Part shown: one piece after another, positions 10,743 to 19,407 of the stretch
How the letters are laid out: the number at the start of each line of letters is the position of its first letter
How positions within the stretch are numbered: position 1 is the stretch's first letter
Assembly: GCF_030813355.1 (NCBI RefSeq)
Contig: NZ_JAUSUD010000001.1
Coordinates: forward strand, 248,001 to 312,000
DNA length: 64,000 bases
Source: Metabacillus malikii
Lineage (GTDB): Bacteria; Bacillota; Bacilli; Bacillales; Bacillaceae
Reading direction: 5' to 3'
Notes under the pieces: generated by a model
The model's input: the letters and a program-made list of their open reading frames with translations, nothing else
Told to the model about the DNA's origin: nothing
The model's database searches: none
Program-made: the position numbers and the translations under genes

Positions 10743-10778
10743 AGCGATACTTTGATTTGTGAAGTATCGCTTTTGTTT
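10743..10778 (+). terminator. Rho-independent terminator after fra
   Basis: A perfect 10-bp stem, AGCGATACTT (10743-10752) with AAGTATCGCT (10762-10771), has a 9-nt loop and is followed by a T-rich tract. It ends the jet-fra transcription unit. Confidence 0.9.
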
Positions 10779-10907
10779 TGAAATTTAAGAATAATTATCT
10801 AATCTGAATATAGTGAAAATTATAACTTTAGGTTCAGCTATTAAGGTTTTGTTCGTTCATCCGATATTATGATAAGGCTAATTATTGGAAGAACGAGGAG
10901 TGTCAAA

Positions 10908-12599
10908 ATGAAAATGTTGAAGTTAAATAGTATCAAGAAAAAAATCATATTCGGTTTTTCAATTGTATTATGCATTGTTGTGTTACTAGGTGTTTTTAAC
11001 TTTTTATCTATAAAAGCTTTAAACGATAACGCAGATAAAATCATTGAAGAACAACTACCACTATTAATTCTTGATGAAAAAATTGCGTTAAATATGTCAG
11101 AGAGAACGTCATTAATTCGTGGTTATATTCTTTATGGAGATATTGAATTTAAAAATGAATTTGAAAGCTTCATCGAAGAAAGTATACAACTTGAGAATGA
11201 TTTATTAAAGCTTAGTAATACTGACAAAACAAAAGGTCTGATAGAAAAGAAAATCTTGTGGGGTGAAACGATAAACAGAGTGCTCGCTGCATATGATGCA
11301 GGAGATAAAGAGGCAGCAATGCACATATTAGATACAGAGGTAATACCATTAGAGCAAGATATCATGGAGGGATTTAAGGAGTTAGCAACGACAAGAGAGT
11401 CAATTATATCTGAAATAGGGAAAGAGATTCAAAGTTACGGTGAATCTACATTGATTGTTGGCATCATCGTGTCAGTTATTGTTATTATCGTTGGTTTATT
11501 TGTAGCACTTAAAACTGCTAGTCATTTATCAAAACCGATAACCGCTTTGAAAAACCGAATGAAGCTGATAGCGGATGGAGATCTCAGTCAAGAAGCATTA
11601 GAAATTAATTCAAATGATGAAATTGGACAACTAGTACTCGCAACGAATGAAATGACAGAGAAAACTAGAAGTGTCCTGTATAAAATAAATAACGTTTCCG
11701 ATACAGTATCTAGCAAAGGGGAAGAATTAACTAAGGCATCGAGTGAAGTCAAGTCAGGTACTGAACAAGTTGCCACAACAATGGAAGAGTTAGCGATGGG
11801 TGCTGAAACTCAAGCTAATCGTGCCGGAAACTTAGCAGAAATAATGGATACGTTTGTCAATGGAATTACCGAGGCAAATGATAACGGGGAACGCATTCAC
11901 GCTCATTCAGGTAATGTTTTAAAAATGACAAATGAAGGTAGCAGGTTAATGCAAACGTCAACGACGCAAATGATGAAAATTAATGACATTGTGAGAGACG
12001 CAGTAGGGAAGATGCAAAATTTAGATAATCAATCACAAGAAATTTCAAAGCTTGTTGCTGTTATCAATGATATTGCCAATCAAACAAACCTTTTAGCATT
12101 AAATGCAGCGATTGAGGCGGCACGAGCAGGAGAGAATGGTAAAGGCTTTGCCGTTGTTGCAGATGAAGTGAGGAAGCTTGCTGAACAGGTAGCAAGCTCA
12201 GTTAATGATATTACTGGGTTTGTAACGAATATCCAAACTGAATCCGGTAATGTAGCGAACTCCTTAAAATTAGGATATGAAGAAGTCGAGCTTGGCACTG
12301 CCCAAATAGAACAAACAAGTTATACATTAAATGACATCCAATCAGCGGTTATAGATATGGTGGAAAATATTCAAGCGGTATCGACAAATCTAACAAGTAT
12401 TGTCGCAAACAGTCAGGAAATGAACAGCTCAATTGAAGAAATTGCCACGGTTACCGAAGAAGCCGCAGCAGGTGTTGAACAAACTGCTGCATCCGCACAA
12501 CAAGTAAGCAGCTCAATGGAGGAGGTAGCGAGTAGTTCAGCGCAGCTATCTAAGCTTGCTGATGAAATGAACGAGATGGTTAAACAATTTAAGCTATAA
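10908..12599 (+). CDS. Methyl-accepting chemotaxis protein
   Basis: A 563-residue transmembrane chemoreceptor. A first membrane helix (about residues 12-36) is followed by a roughly 150-residue extracellular four-helix-bundle sensor, a second helix (about 180-205), a HAMP linker and a cytoplasmic signalling domain. The conserved hairpin tip is clear ([19 protein letters not shown] ... [15 protein letters not shown]) and contacts CheA/CheW. The tail shows several Glu/Gln-rich methylation-like segments. ATG 10908 follows GAGGAG; the upstream in-frame ATG at 10869 lacks a ribosome site. It is monocistronic between two terminators. The ligand is unknown. Confidence 0.95.
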   Translation: MKMLKLNSIKKKIIFGFSIVLCIVVLLGVFNFLSIKALNDNADKIIEEQLPLLILDEKIALNMSERTSLIRGYILYGDIEFKNEFESFIEESIQLENDLLKLSNTDKTKGLIEKKILWGETINRVLAAYDAGDKEAAMHILDTEVIPLEQDIMEGFKELATTRESIISEIGKEIQSYGESTLIVGIIVSVIVIIVGLFVALKTASHLSKPITALKNRMKLIADGDLSQEALEINSNDEIGQLVLATNEMTEKTRSVLYKINNVSDTVSSKGEELTKASSEVKSGTEQVATTMEELAMGAETQANRAGNLAEIMDTFVNGITEANDNGERIHAHSGNVLKMTNEGSRLMQTSTTQMMKINDIVRDAVGKMQNLDNQSQEISKLVAVINDIANQTNLLALNAAIEAARAGENGKGFAVVADEVRKLAEQVASSVNDITGFVTNIQTESGNVANSLKLGYEEVELGTAQIEQTSYTLNDIQSAVIDMVENIQAVSTNLTSIVANSQEMNSSIEEIATVTEEAAAGVEQTAASAQQVSSSMEEVASSSAQLSKLADEMNEMVKQFKL

Positions 12600-12624
12600 A
12601 GTAGAAAAAGAATAAGTAAAAAGA

Positions 12625-12652
12625 CCGTTTCTCGATGGAGGAACGGTTTTTT
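12625..12652 (+). terminator. Rho-independent terminator after the chemoreceptor
   Basis: A 9-bp stem, CCGTTTCTC with GAGGAACGG (one wobble pair) around a GATG loop, is followed by six T. Confidence 0.9.
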
Positions 12653-12672
12653 ACTAGAGAATGTTTCAAATC

Positions 12673-12963
12673 TCACATCGGGTCATTATCAACATTTACA
12701 TAAGAATTGATTGCTTGCTCTAGTGCATTATGTGCTTGACCGAATGCTGCCGATGGAGAAAAGTCCTTTGCTGTTTCCATGTGAGCGATTGAATGCTGGG
12801 CATGGATAAGAGAGTTTATCGCATCTTCAATCATTGTCCCTTTGTCGCCATACTGTTCTTTTGCTTGCTGTAATTGTTTAATCGTATCGTCTAAACTAGC
12901 TGTGTTAGGATTTTCATACGCTTTTTCTACATTTTTAATCGCTTGTTCCAGGATTTCCTTCAT
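12673..12963 (-). CDS. Hypothetical 96-residue helical protein
   Basis: A small soluble protein on the minus strand, rich in Ala, Gln and Glu and predicted all-helical (EILEQAIKNVEKAYENP, HNALEQAINSY). I do not recognise the family. On its own strand GGATGAGG sits about six bases upstream of the start at 12963, which I prefer to the longer 107-residue reading. It faces the chemoreceptor gene and shares the terminator region. Codon use looks native. Confidence 0.6.
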   Translation of the reverse strand: MKEILEQAIKNVEKAYENPNTASLDDTIKQLQQAKEQYGDKGTMIEDAINSLIHAQHSIAHMETAKDFSPSAAFGQAHNALEQAINSYVNVDNDPM

Positions 12964-13109
12964 TATTTTCCTCATCCTTTCATGGTTAGACTCCACGTAA
13001 TAGGTTGACCTAACGATAAAGTTCTATACTTGGATTTTTTGGTAATAAAAAGCTTTCCCTAAAAAGTTCCAGAATATATGATAGATTAATAGGAAAGGAG
13101 TTTGAGGCA

Positions 13110-13538
13110 ATGAATTATTCTATAACAAAACAGATAGATGAGCATGGAAAACAGTATGTCAATAAGGAGCTGTATCAATTTAATTTGGAGCATTTTCCAC
13201 AAGATTTAGCTGGGAGGTATGAAGAAGTCGGCCTAGTTTTAAAGGATGAGAATGACAATATTCGTGGAGGAATCATCGGTGCTGTCTGTTGGAATTGGTT
13301 TGAAGTCGACAAATTTTATTTAGATAAAAGTGTGAGAAAAATGGGTTATGGCACAAAAATGTTAGCAGAAATTGAGAAAATTGCTTTAGAGAAACAATGT
13401 GATTTTATTAAACTAGACACGTTGAGCTTCCAAGCATTAGGTTTTTATGAAAAGAATGGCTATCAAGTTTATGGCAGTATTGATAATGTTGGGAGAGAAT
13501 TTACGCATTACTATTTAAAAAAGGACATACAGAAGTGA
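13110..13538 (+). CDS. GNAT-family N-acetyltransferase
   Basis: A 142-residue GNAT acetyltransferase that would transfer acetyl from acetyl-CoA to an amine. The acetyl-CoA-binding segment is VDKFYLDKSVRKMGYGTKML, with the R/Q-x-x-G-x-G/A loop present as RKMGYGT. The C-terminal SFQALGFYEKNGYQVYG is the typical last part of the fold. GGAGTTTGAGG precedes ATG 13110. It is followed after 10 nt by a hypothetical gene, so the two probably form an operon. The substrate is unknown. Confidence 0.85.
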   Translation: MNYSITKQIDEHGKQYVNKELYQFNLEHFPQDLAGRYEEVGLVLKDENDNIRGGIIGAVCWNWFEVDKFYLDKSVRKMGYGTKMLAEIEKIALEKQCDFIKLDTLSFQALGFYEKNGYQVYGSIDNVGREFTHYYLKKDIQK

Positions 13539-13548
13539 GGAATTGTGA

Positions 13549-14043
13549 ATGCTTACTACGCAAACATATATTCAAGATGTGAAGCAAAATTTACAGAAAG
13601 CGTCAGAAAAATTAATACAGCAAATACGCCATTCGGTCAATTTTCAATATGATGAGAGGGTCAAAGTGTTGGATTACACTGCATTTACTCAAGTAAACGA
13701 ACTTTCGATTATGATGTACTCGATGGACAGAAGCGCAAATGAAGTATTTTACCAAGGAGAAGAGAAACATCTATTTGCGGGCAGCTATGAGGTGCTCGAG
13801 GATATAAGCTTTTACCCAGTTTCTGACGAAGAACTCGATATTTTCTGGGAGTTTTATGGGCAAAATGACGAAGAACTCTCGAGGATGGAAACAGAAGTGA
13901 TTGTAGCTTGGTTCATTGATTGCTGGAAACAAGCAGGTGGACAAAATGCAAAGGTACATTCATATTTTAGCTTTCACGATGTTGATAAATGCTATGACTT
14001 ACATGACGATAAGTGGATTACCGATGGAGACAAATGGGAGTAA
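13549..14043 (+). CDS. Hypothetical 164-residue protein
   Basis: An acidic soluble protein with no family I recognise. It is rich in aromatic residues and Asp/Glu, with no signal peptide or membrane segment. It sits 10 nt after the GNAT gene with its own GTGAGGA ribosome site, which suggests co-transcription. The size and acidic, aromatic composition recall the small SMI1/immunity-like proteins common in Bacillaceae accessory regions, but that is only an impression. Confidence 0.6.
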   Translation: MLTTQTYIQDVKQNLQKASEKLIQQIRHSVNFQYDERVKVLDYTAFTQVNELSIMMYSMDRSANEVFYQGEEKHLFAGSYEVLEDISFYPVSDEELDIFWEFYGQNDEELSRMETEVIVAWFIDCWKQAGGQNAKVHSYFSFHDVDKCYDLHDDKWITDGDKWE

Positions 14044-14170
14044 AGAGTCAGTTAATCAGTTTTGTATTTTATACAATTCATACTTCGGGAGTAATCATTG
14101 CGATTGTTAGTAGTTTCAATAGAGAAGAGTTATAGAAAATAATTAAGTCTTGTATTTGAGGTGTTTGGCT

Positions 14171-14815
14171 ATGAATGTTACTGATTTTATGAGAGAAGCA
14201 TTTCCAAATGTTAAGCTCGAGCCAGGATTGTTCTATAGTTGGGATATTGGTATGCGCTTTGAACTTGGTGGAAAATGGACAAATGAAGATGATGAAAAAT
14301 ATCCTGATAGTCCGTATCTTAACAGGTGTTATCAACGAACAATTACTTTATTCGAAGCATTGCATAATCCAGAGGACGATTTGTTTATCGTCATCGATGT
14401 TTATGATTATAAAAACGGAAAAAACATAAAGCGGCAGTTAGTCAATTTTCCACGTTATGTGGAGAAATCGTTCGTTAATAAAATAAAACATCAAAAGATT
14501 AGGTATCCTTATTCGGAAGGTGCGGAGGAAGATACATATGATATCCATCGCTTTTCATTAAAGTGTAAACGGAATGATTTTAAGTACAAAGCTTTGTTAA
14601 AAGCAATTTGCAATCATGACATGGGAGTTAGACCTGCTATTTATCATCCAGTCTATTTTATTAATATCCATAAAAGGACCATATTTCATGTTTATGATGA
14701 CAGAGGGTGTGATTTGTTAGCCACTGCACCTGAAGCGATTCGTAAAATCTATGAAACCTATAATAATTGGATTTTGGATTATGATCGAGCTGAAATTGAT
14801 CAAGTTTTTGCATAA
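14171..14815 (+). CDS. DUF3885-family protein
   Basis: A 214-residue protein of the DUF3885 type. The C-terminal third (IFHVYDDRGCDLLATAP then a YETYNNWILDYDR-like end) is the typical family block. It is soluble with no catalytic motif, and its function is unknown; homologues are frequent in Bacillus and may be immunity-type proteins. I chose ATG 14171 because GAGGTG lies seven bases before it; the 150-start reading has no ribosome site. Confidence 0.7.
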   Translation: MNVTDFMREAFPNVKLEPGLFYSWDIGMRFELGGKWTNEDDEKYPDSPYLNRCYQRTITLFEALHNPEDDLFIVIDVYDYKNGKNIKRQLVNFPRYVEKSFVNKIKHQKIRYPYSEGAEEDTYDIHRFSLKCKRNDFKYKALLKAICNHDMGVRPAIYHPVYFINIHKRTIFHVYDDRGCDLLATAPEAIRKIYETYNNWILDYDRAEIDQVFA

Positions 14816-14851
14816 GTGAAATAAGTAATAAAGGTGATGGAGCGTGGAATC

Positions 14852-15384
14852 ATGGTGAAATGGCAAACGTTAAAATCAGAGTATGTGTATAAAACACCTT
14901 TTGGGAACTTGCGAAGTGATGCTTGTAAACTCCCTAATGGTCAAATTATCGAACGTTACTATGTAAATGAATATCCTGATTGGGTTAATGCGATTGTGTT
15001 AACGAAAGAGATGAAGGTTGTTCTTGTCAAGCAGTACCGCCACGGGGGTGAAGATTTCTTTCTGGAAAAATTGAAGCTGGTGAATCGATGGATGAAGCGA
15101 TTTTGCGGGAGGTTAGGGAGGAAACTGGCTATCACTCTTATGAGGCACCCATTAAATTAGGAGAGTTTTTTGTTAACCCTGCAACGCAAACAAATAAGGT
15201 AATCACCTATCTTATTAAGGATGCGGTAAAGCTGTATGAGCAAGACTTAGATGAATATGAAGAAATTGACGTGTACTTGTTTGACTACAAAGAACTAGAT
15301 GTAGATGAGGCAATAAAACAAAATAGAATTAAGACACAGCTTTTCACTGTAAACGCATTTTATATGGCAAAGGATTATTATTAA
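14852..15384 (+). pseudogene. NUDIX hydrolase (ADP-ribose pyrophosphatase-like), frameshifted
   Basis: Two overlapping frames together encode one NUDIX hydrolase of the ADP-ribose pyrophosphatase type. The first frame covers the N-terminal strands up to KQYRHGGEDFF. The second starts with SGKIEAGES and contains the full NUDIX box (SMDEAILREVREETGY) and C-terminal half. The break is at about 15055-15067. Compared with the expected FLEIPSGKIE, about four residues plus one base are missing. This fits a 13-nt deletion between short direct repeats (TTCTGGAA) and the observed frame change. The gene should be inactive unless this is a sequencing error. GGAG precedes ATG 14852. Confidence 0.8.
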
Positions 15385-15542
15385 GGAGAAAACTGTAGTA
15401 TCTAACAGCGAAAACAAACGACTTCATTAATAGTGGAATACTTATGAAAAAAATATTGTATAACTTTTTGTAAGTCATTAAAAGGAATATGTTGGAATTC
15501 GTAGAATGGTAGTTATATCTGAACTTGAAAGAGGTGTTGTTG

Positions 15543-15956
15543 ATGTCTGCTACGGATAAAAAATCATTATTTAGTAGAGTTGGATATCTTTATATTCCGG
15601 CTAACAATATTGATGAATCAATTGAATGGTATCAATCAAAGCTTGGTTTAACGCTTAAAATGCCGAAGTTTCAAGACGATATTGGCAATGTTGCTGTCTT
15701 ATCACCTCCAGAAGGGGATGTGGTCATCTTACTTGCAGAAACAAAGGATGATACAACTGCTAACTTTTTACGTAATGGACTGCCATTTCAAACAGTTACG
15801 TTAAATTGTCCTGATCTAAAATATACGCATGAGAAGCTAAAGGACAGTGGTGTTGAAGTGTCTGAAATCCGTAATCGCGGTGAAAATGCTAAATATTTTT
15901 TAATAACAGACCCTTCAGGAAATTTGATTGAGGCTGCTTGGTCAATATGGGATTAA
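15543..15956 (+). CDS. VOC (glyoxalase/bleomycin-resistance) family protein
   Basis: A 137-residue vicinal-oxygen-chelate fold protein. It shows two beta-alpha-beta-beta-beta repeats: RVGYLYIPANNIDESIEWYQ at the start and a closing ITDPSGNLIEAAWS with the usual metal-ligand Glu position. These proteins bind a metal and act as lyases, dioxygenases, thiol transferases or binding proteins; the substrate is unknown. GAGGTG precedes ATG 15543. It is one of six VOC genes spread over the window. Confidence 0.85.
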   Translation: MSATDKKSLFSRVGYLYIPANNIDESIEWYQSKLGLTLKMPKFQDDIGNVAVLSPPEGDVVILLAETKDDTTANFLRNGLPFQTVTLNCPDLKYTHEKLKDSGVEVSEIRNRGENAKYFLITDPSGNLIEAAWSIWD

Positions 15957-15992
15957 ACTATTTTCGCAGCTTTAAGGATTTGTGAAAGTGGG

Positions 15993-16178
15993 GTGAGTTT
16001 CCTGAAAAAAAGTTCTTTTCTGATCCAATTAGCAATTACGATTATGGTCATTTTTGGTGGGATATTCCTGATTCGTTATGTTAGAACAGGTGAACTTTTA
16101 ATCGACCAGCTGATTGGTTTTGCAAGTGGTGGAATTTTGTTAGTTGCAACAGTTGGTTGGAGGAAAATAGTTAAATAG
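15993..16178 (+). CDS. Small membrane protein, 61 residues
   Basis: A short protein with two predicted membrane helices (LIQLAITIMVIFGGIFLIRY and LIGFASGGILLVATVGW) joined by a short polar loop. I do not recognise the family. It begins at GTG 15993 after a G-rich but imperfect ribosome site. It lies 36 nt after the VOC gene. Confidence 0.5.
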   Translation: MSFLKKSSFLIQLAITIMVIFGGIFLIRYVRTGELLIDQLIGFASGGILLVATVGWRKIVK

Positions 16179-16260
16179 TTTTGTTCACTAATTATTCAGC
16201 GTAATCCGGCAAACGATTTGAATTCCAAATGCCTTTTATAAAGTAGGAGTTGAGGATGTT

Positions 16261-16857
16261 ATGACGATGAAACAATGGTCTGTCGGGATTTTGTTATTTG
16301 ATGAAGTTGAGGTGCTTGATTTTGCAGGTCCCTTTGAAGTTTTTTCTGTTACGACATATAAGGATTTTACGACGAATGCTTTTAAGGTATGTACGTTATC
16401 AGAATCTGGAGAAATGATTCGTGCAAGAAATGGACTAAAAGTTCAACCTGATTATTCGTTTGAAAATGCTCCTGCTTTCGATATTGTTGTCATACCAGGT
16501 GGGCCTGGGGCAAGAGAGAAAGAGGTACATAATAAACGTGTTATCACTTGGATTTCTCAGCAAATGGCCAAGGTCGATATTATGACTTCAGTTTGTACAG
16601 GGGCGTTTTTATTAGCAAAAGCCGGGCTGCTTGATAACAAAACAGCTACAACTCATTGGTTTACATATGACCGCTTTGAAAGAGAGTTCCCATCGGTGGC
16701 ACTAGAGAGAAATGTGAAATTTGTTGATGAAGCGAATATCGTAACATCAGGGGGAGTTTCGGCTGGTATAAATATGTCGTTTCATATTGTTTCTCGCCTG
16801 CTTGGGAAAGAGATTGCCAAGAATACGGCACGGGGAATGGAGTTTGAGTGGGATTGA
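16261..16857 (+). CDS. DJ-1/PfpI family protein, isonitrile-hydratase-like
   Basis: A 198-residue DJ-1/PfpI-superfamily protein closest in pattern to isonitrile hydratase (InhA) and to the N-terminal domain of GlxA-type regulators. The nucleophile elbow cysteine is in TSVCTGAFLLAKAGLL, the acidic residue appears in LLFDEVEVLDFAGPFEVF, and TTHWFTYDRF is typical of the group. No AraC DNA-binding domain is attached, so it acts as a stand-alone enzyme or chaperone. GGAGTTGAGG precedes ATG 16261. Confidence 0.85.
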   Translation: MTMKQWSVGILLFDEVEVLDFAGPFEVFSVTTYKDFTTNAFKVCTLSESGEMIRARNGLKVQPDYSFENAPAFDIVVIPGGPGAREKEVHNKRVITWISQQMAKVDIMTSVCTGAFLLAKAGLLDNKTATTHWFTYDRFEREFPSVALERNVKFVDEANIVTSGGVSAGINMSFHIVSRLLGKEIAKNTARGMEFEWD

Positions 16858-16880
16858 AGTTACCGGCCCACACAATAAGA

Positions 16881-16968
16881 GGTGTGTAATCATTTGGTGA
16901 TAATCAATTTGGTGTTTTATAAACGCCTTACGATGAGCAATGAGTAAAGCGAGAATAATGATTACACC
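16881..16968 (+). ncRNA. Candidate structured RNA leader
   Basis: The gap between the DJ-1 gene and spoIID holds a long closing stem: GGTGT(GT)AATCATT at 16881-16894 with AATGATTACACC at 16957-16968. Inside it is a second hairpin (GGTGTTT-TAT-AAACGCC, 16911-16927) and a possible third. It is followed by a strong ribosome site and a 19-codon reading frame. It matches no riboswitch I know. Transcription is not shown; this is a folding-based suggestion only. Confidence 0.35.
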
Positions 16969-16989
16969 ACGTGAAAGGGGGAGGTGTTA

Positions 16990-17049
16990 TTGACTAGTGG
17001 TATGTCGGAGGATGATGTGTTGGAGTTGATGCTTAATCAGTTTCGATAA
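16990..17049 (+). CDS. Possible 19-codon small ORF
   Basis: A TTG-started frame reading LTSGMSEDDVLELMLNQFR, preceded by an unusually strong GGGGGAGGTG ribosome site and located directly after the candidate structured RNA. It could be a regulated leader peptide, or the tail of a decayed gene. I do not recognise the peptide. Confidence 0.35.
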   Translation: MTSGMSEDDVLELMLNQFR

Positions 17050-17178
17050 TAGATGAGTATTTTTAGCTTTATTTCAGTATACATGTATCTAACTGTTAGT
17101 AAAATTTGGATATGCTTGGTCTACTAATTTGCATTTTCTAATAGAGTTTAATAAGAACATGTATATTGGAGGTTAGTT

Positions 17179-17256
17179 ATGGACAGAAGGAAAAGAAGCC
17201 AAGGAAAAACATGGACAAACCTAGTATTATTTTTTTTATTTGTATTATTACATTGA
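17179..17256 (+). other. Out-of-frame 25-codon ORF overlapping the spoIID start
   Basis: The best ribosome site in this leader, TTGGAGG, lies before ATG 17179, which opens a 25-codon frame (start MDRRKRSQGKTW, hydrophobic end) that runs into the first 15 codons of spoIID in another frame and stops at TGA 17254-17256. It may couple translation to spoIID, or be a relic of an upstream start. Confidence 0.35.
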
Positions 17257-18239
17257 TTTTGATTGTCCCTTCAATCATCGTTATGCCTTTTAGTAATCAA
17301 TCAAAAGTCTTTACAAAAAGCTCAAAGGAATCATCTAAAACAACACAACCTGTATTTGAACAACAAGAAAAAAATAATTTTGATGTTGCTGTTTATCGAA
17401 CAGGTGAAGACCAGATTGAGTCTGTACCGATCGAGGAGTATGTTGTAGGGGTTGTTGCTTCAGAGATGCCAGTTACATTTGAAATTGAGGCTTTAAAGGC
17501 ACAGTCATTGGCAGCGAGAACTTTTTTAGTCCATCGTATGGTTTCCAATTATGTGTATGAAGGGATACCTGATGATGCCCATATTAGTGATAATCATTTA
17601 ATTCACCAAGTTTATAAGAGTATAGAGGAATTAGAGCAGCAATGGGGAGAGCGTAATCAATCAAATATTGAAAAGATAAAGGATGCAGTAAACGCTACGA
17701 AGGGTGAAATTATAACTTATGAGAATAAACCAATTGATCCGTCATTTTTTTCAACGAGTAATGGTTATACAGAAAACTCAGAGGACTTTTGGAGTAGTAA
17801 GCTTCCATATTTAAGAAGTGTGCCAAGTCCTTGGGATAAGGATTCTCCAAAATTTAAAGGGGAGAAAATATTGACCATCCAGCAAGTAGGAAAGGCTCTG
17901 GGTGTTCAATTAAACCCAAATGGAAAAGTAATCGGAAATAAAACACTGACAAAATCGAATCGAGTAGCAACTATTCTAATAGGTGGAAAAGAATTCACAG
18001 GGCCTGAAATCAAAAAAGCACTAAACCTTCCCTCAAGTGACTTTGACATAAAGCAAGAAGATGGGAAATTAATAATTACAACGCTCGGAAATGGTCATGG
18101 TGTCGGCATGAGTCAGTATGGTGCAAATGGCATGGCGAAAGAAGGGAAATCATACGAGGAGATTGTTAAATATTTTTATCAAGGTGTCGAGATATCTTCA
18201 ATTGAACCATATCTTAATAAGGGGATCATGAAAAAATAG
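17211..18239 (+). CDS. spoIID: Stage II sporulation protein D
   Basis: A 342-residue protein, nearly the same length as B. subtilis SpoIID (343). This membrane-anchored lytic transglycosylase cleaves glycan strands during forespore engulfment, working with SpoIIP and SpoIIM. There is an N-terminal membrane anchor (about residues 5-25). The SpoIID domain shows VVASEMP with E85 at the position of the catalytic Glu, ALKAQSLAARTF, STSNGYTENSEDFW and GHGVGMSQYGANGMA. It starts at ATG 17211 (AAGGAAA upstream). It is not beside murA and spoIIQ as in B. subtilis, so it may be relocated or a second copy. Confidence 0.9.
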   Translation: MDKPSIIFFICIITLILIVPSIIVMPFSNQSKVFTKSSKESSKTTQPVFEQQEKNNFDVAVYRTGEDQIESVPIEEYVVGVVASEMPVTFEIEALKAQSLAARTFLVHRMVSNYVYEGIPDDAHISDNHLIHQVYKSIEELEQQWGERNQSNIEKIKDAVNATKGEIITYENKPIDPSFFSTSNGYTENSEDFWSSKLPYLRSVPSPWDKDSPKFKGEKILTIQQVGKALGVQLNPNGKVIGNKTLTKSNRVATILIGGKEFTGPEIKKALNLPSSDFDIKQEDGKLIITTLGNGHGVGMSQYGANGMAKEGKSYEEIVKYFYQGVEISSIEPYLNKGIMKK

Positions 18240-18374
18240 AGAGTGTTGCTGGTAGTCGTGTTTTAGCAATTAGTAATTTGTTTATGATATTTAGTTTTGT
18301 AACCGTTATTCTTTATACTTACATAACAAAAGGATATTTGCCGATGTAAATCAAATTATTAAGGAGTTTTTAAT

Positions 18375-18731
18375 ATGTCGATTTCGCTAAATCTTGTAGT
18401 GATTCGCGTTTCAAATCTTGAGAAGTCTGTTGCTTTCTATCAAACACTTGGACTCCATTTTATAAAGGAGAAACACGGGGATGGTCCTGAACACTATGCG
18501 TGCGAACTTGAACAGCTTGTCTTCGAAATATACCCTAGTCAAAAGGATAGCATTGATCATACGTTAAGGTTAGGATTTCAAGTAGATAATATAGAGATGA
18601 TAATGAAAAAGTTTTCATCTTCTGGAGACATAGTTGTTTCTCCACCAACTGTGAGTCAATGGGGAAAACGTGCTGTATTGAGAGACCCTGATGGATATAA
18701 GGTAGAATTGCTCGAGAAAATAACTGAATAA
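18375..18731 (+). CDS. VOC family protein
   Basis: A 118-residue VOC-fold protein with a first repeat NLVVIRVSNLEKSVAFYQTLG and a closing RDPDGYKVELLEK in which Glu is at the metal-ligand position. The substrate is unknown. AAGGAGTTTTT precedes ATG 18375. The next gene starts 16 nt downstream, so the two may be co-transcribed. Confidence 0.85.
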   Translation: MSISLNLVVIRVSNLEKSVAFYQTLGLHFIKEKHGDGPEHYACELEQLVFEIYPSQKDSIDHTLRLGFQVDNIEMIMKKFSSSGDIVVSPPTVSQWGKRAVLRDPDGYKVELLEKITE

Positions 18732-18747
18732 TATTGTGAGGATGAAA

Positions 18748-19146
18748 ATGAATTTAGTAACAAAGCTGCAGAAAAAAGGTATCATTGTAACAGAGTATGA
18801 ATCTAGAGGAGAAGAATTTAGAAATCGTTGGATTGACACGTTTTTTGATTTTAATTATGAACGCCGTCCCTTTTTATGGGAGCTATTCATCGGTATAGAG
18901 AAGGGACTACAAGAGGGGAAAGCTGCTAACGAAGCCTTCAATAAAGGAAATAAACAATATTGCTATATCTTTTTTCAACTTTCGAATGATGTCTTCAAGG
19001 TGGAAGATGGTTCTGAATTGAAGGCAGTGGATTTGTTTCATGAGATTGGTGACTATAGCGATGTGTATGTTGTTGATAAAGGGTTCAATTGGACATATAT
19101 CGTTCCTCATGAAAGGGACTATGGTCCGTATTTTTATCGGAAATGA
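18748..19146 (+). CDS. DUF4275-like protein
   Basis: A 132-residue soluble protein that looks like a DUF4275 member, judged from the N-terminal ...LQKKGIIVTEYESRGEEFRNRW arrangement and the C-terminal YIVPHERDYGPYFYRK. Function unknown. I take ATG 18748 as start because GTGAGG is six bases upstream; ATG 18742 and GTG 18736 are in-frame alternatives. It is followed by a bidirectional terminator. Confidence 0.55.
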   Translation: MNLVTKLQKKGIIVTEYESRGEEFRNRWIDTFFDFNYERRPFLWELFIGIEKGLQEGKAANEAFNKGNKQYCYIFFQLSNDVFKVEDGSELKAVDLFHEIGDYSDVYVVDKGFNWTYIVPHERDYGPYFYRK

Positions 19147-19323
19147 AAGTAGTATAAATTATACGTTATTCTATCTGAACACTAGTCTTTGAATTAATTA
19201 TTCATCCTATATTTCTTTTCTTGGCTTGTTTATTACGGCTTGATTGGTTTGTCAATATTTATCTATATAACTTTAAATGCGTATAGGAAATTTAGGAGAT
19301 TTCTAATTTCATAATTAAAATCG

Positions 19324-19359
19324 AAAATGAGTCTGGTATAATACCAAACTCATTTTTTT
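19324..19359. terminator. Bidirectional terminator
   Basis: ATGAGT-C-TGGTA at 19327-19338 pairs with TACCA-A-ACTCAT at 19342-19353. There is an A-run before and a T-run after, so it can end transcripts from both converging genes (the DUF4275-like gene and the LysR gene). Confidence 0.85.
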
Positions 19360-19372
19360 GTATGCGTTGTTT

Positions 19373-19400
19373 GGAAGCATAAGAACCGTCCCTATGCTTC
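19373..19400. repeat. REP-like palindrome, copy 2
   Basis: The sequence GGAAGCATAAGAACCGTCCC followed by TATGCTTC belongs to the repeat family seen at 688 and 42515-42630. It lies just beyond the 3' end of the LysR gene. Confidence 0.8.
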
Positions 19401-19407
19401 ACTACAT

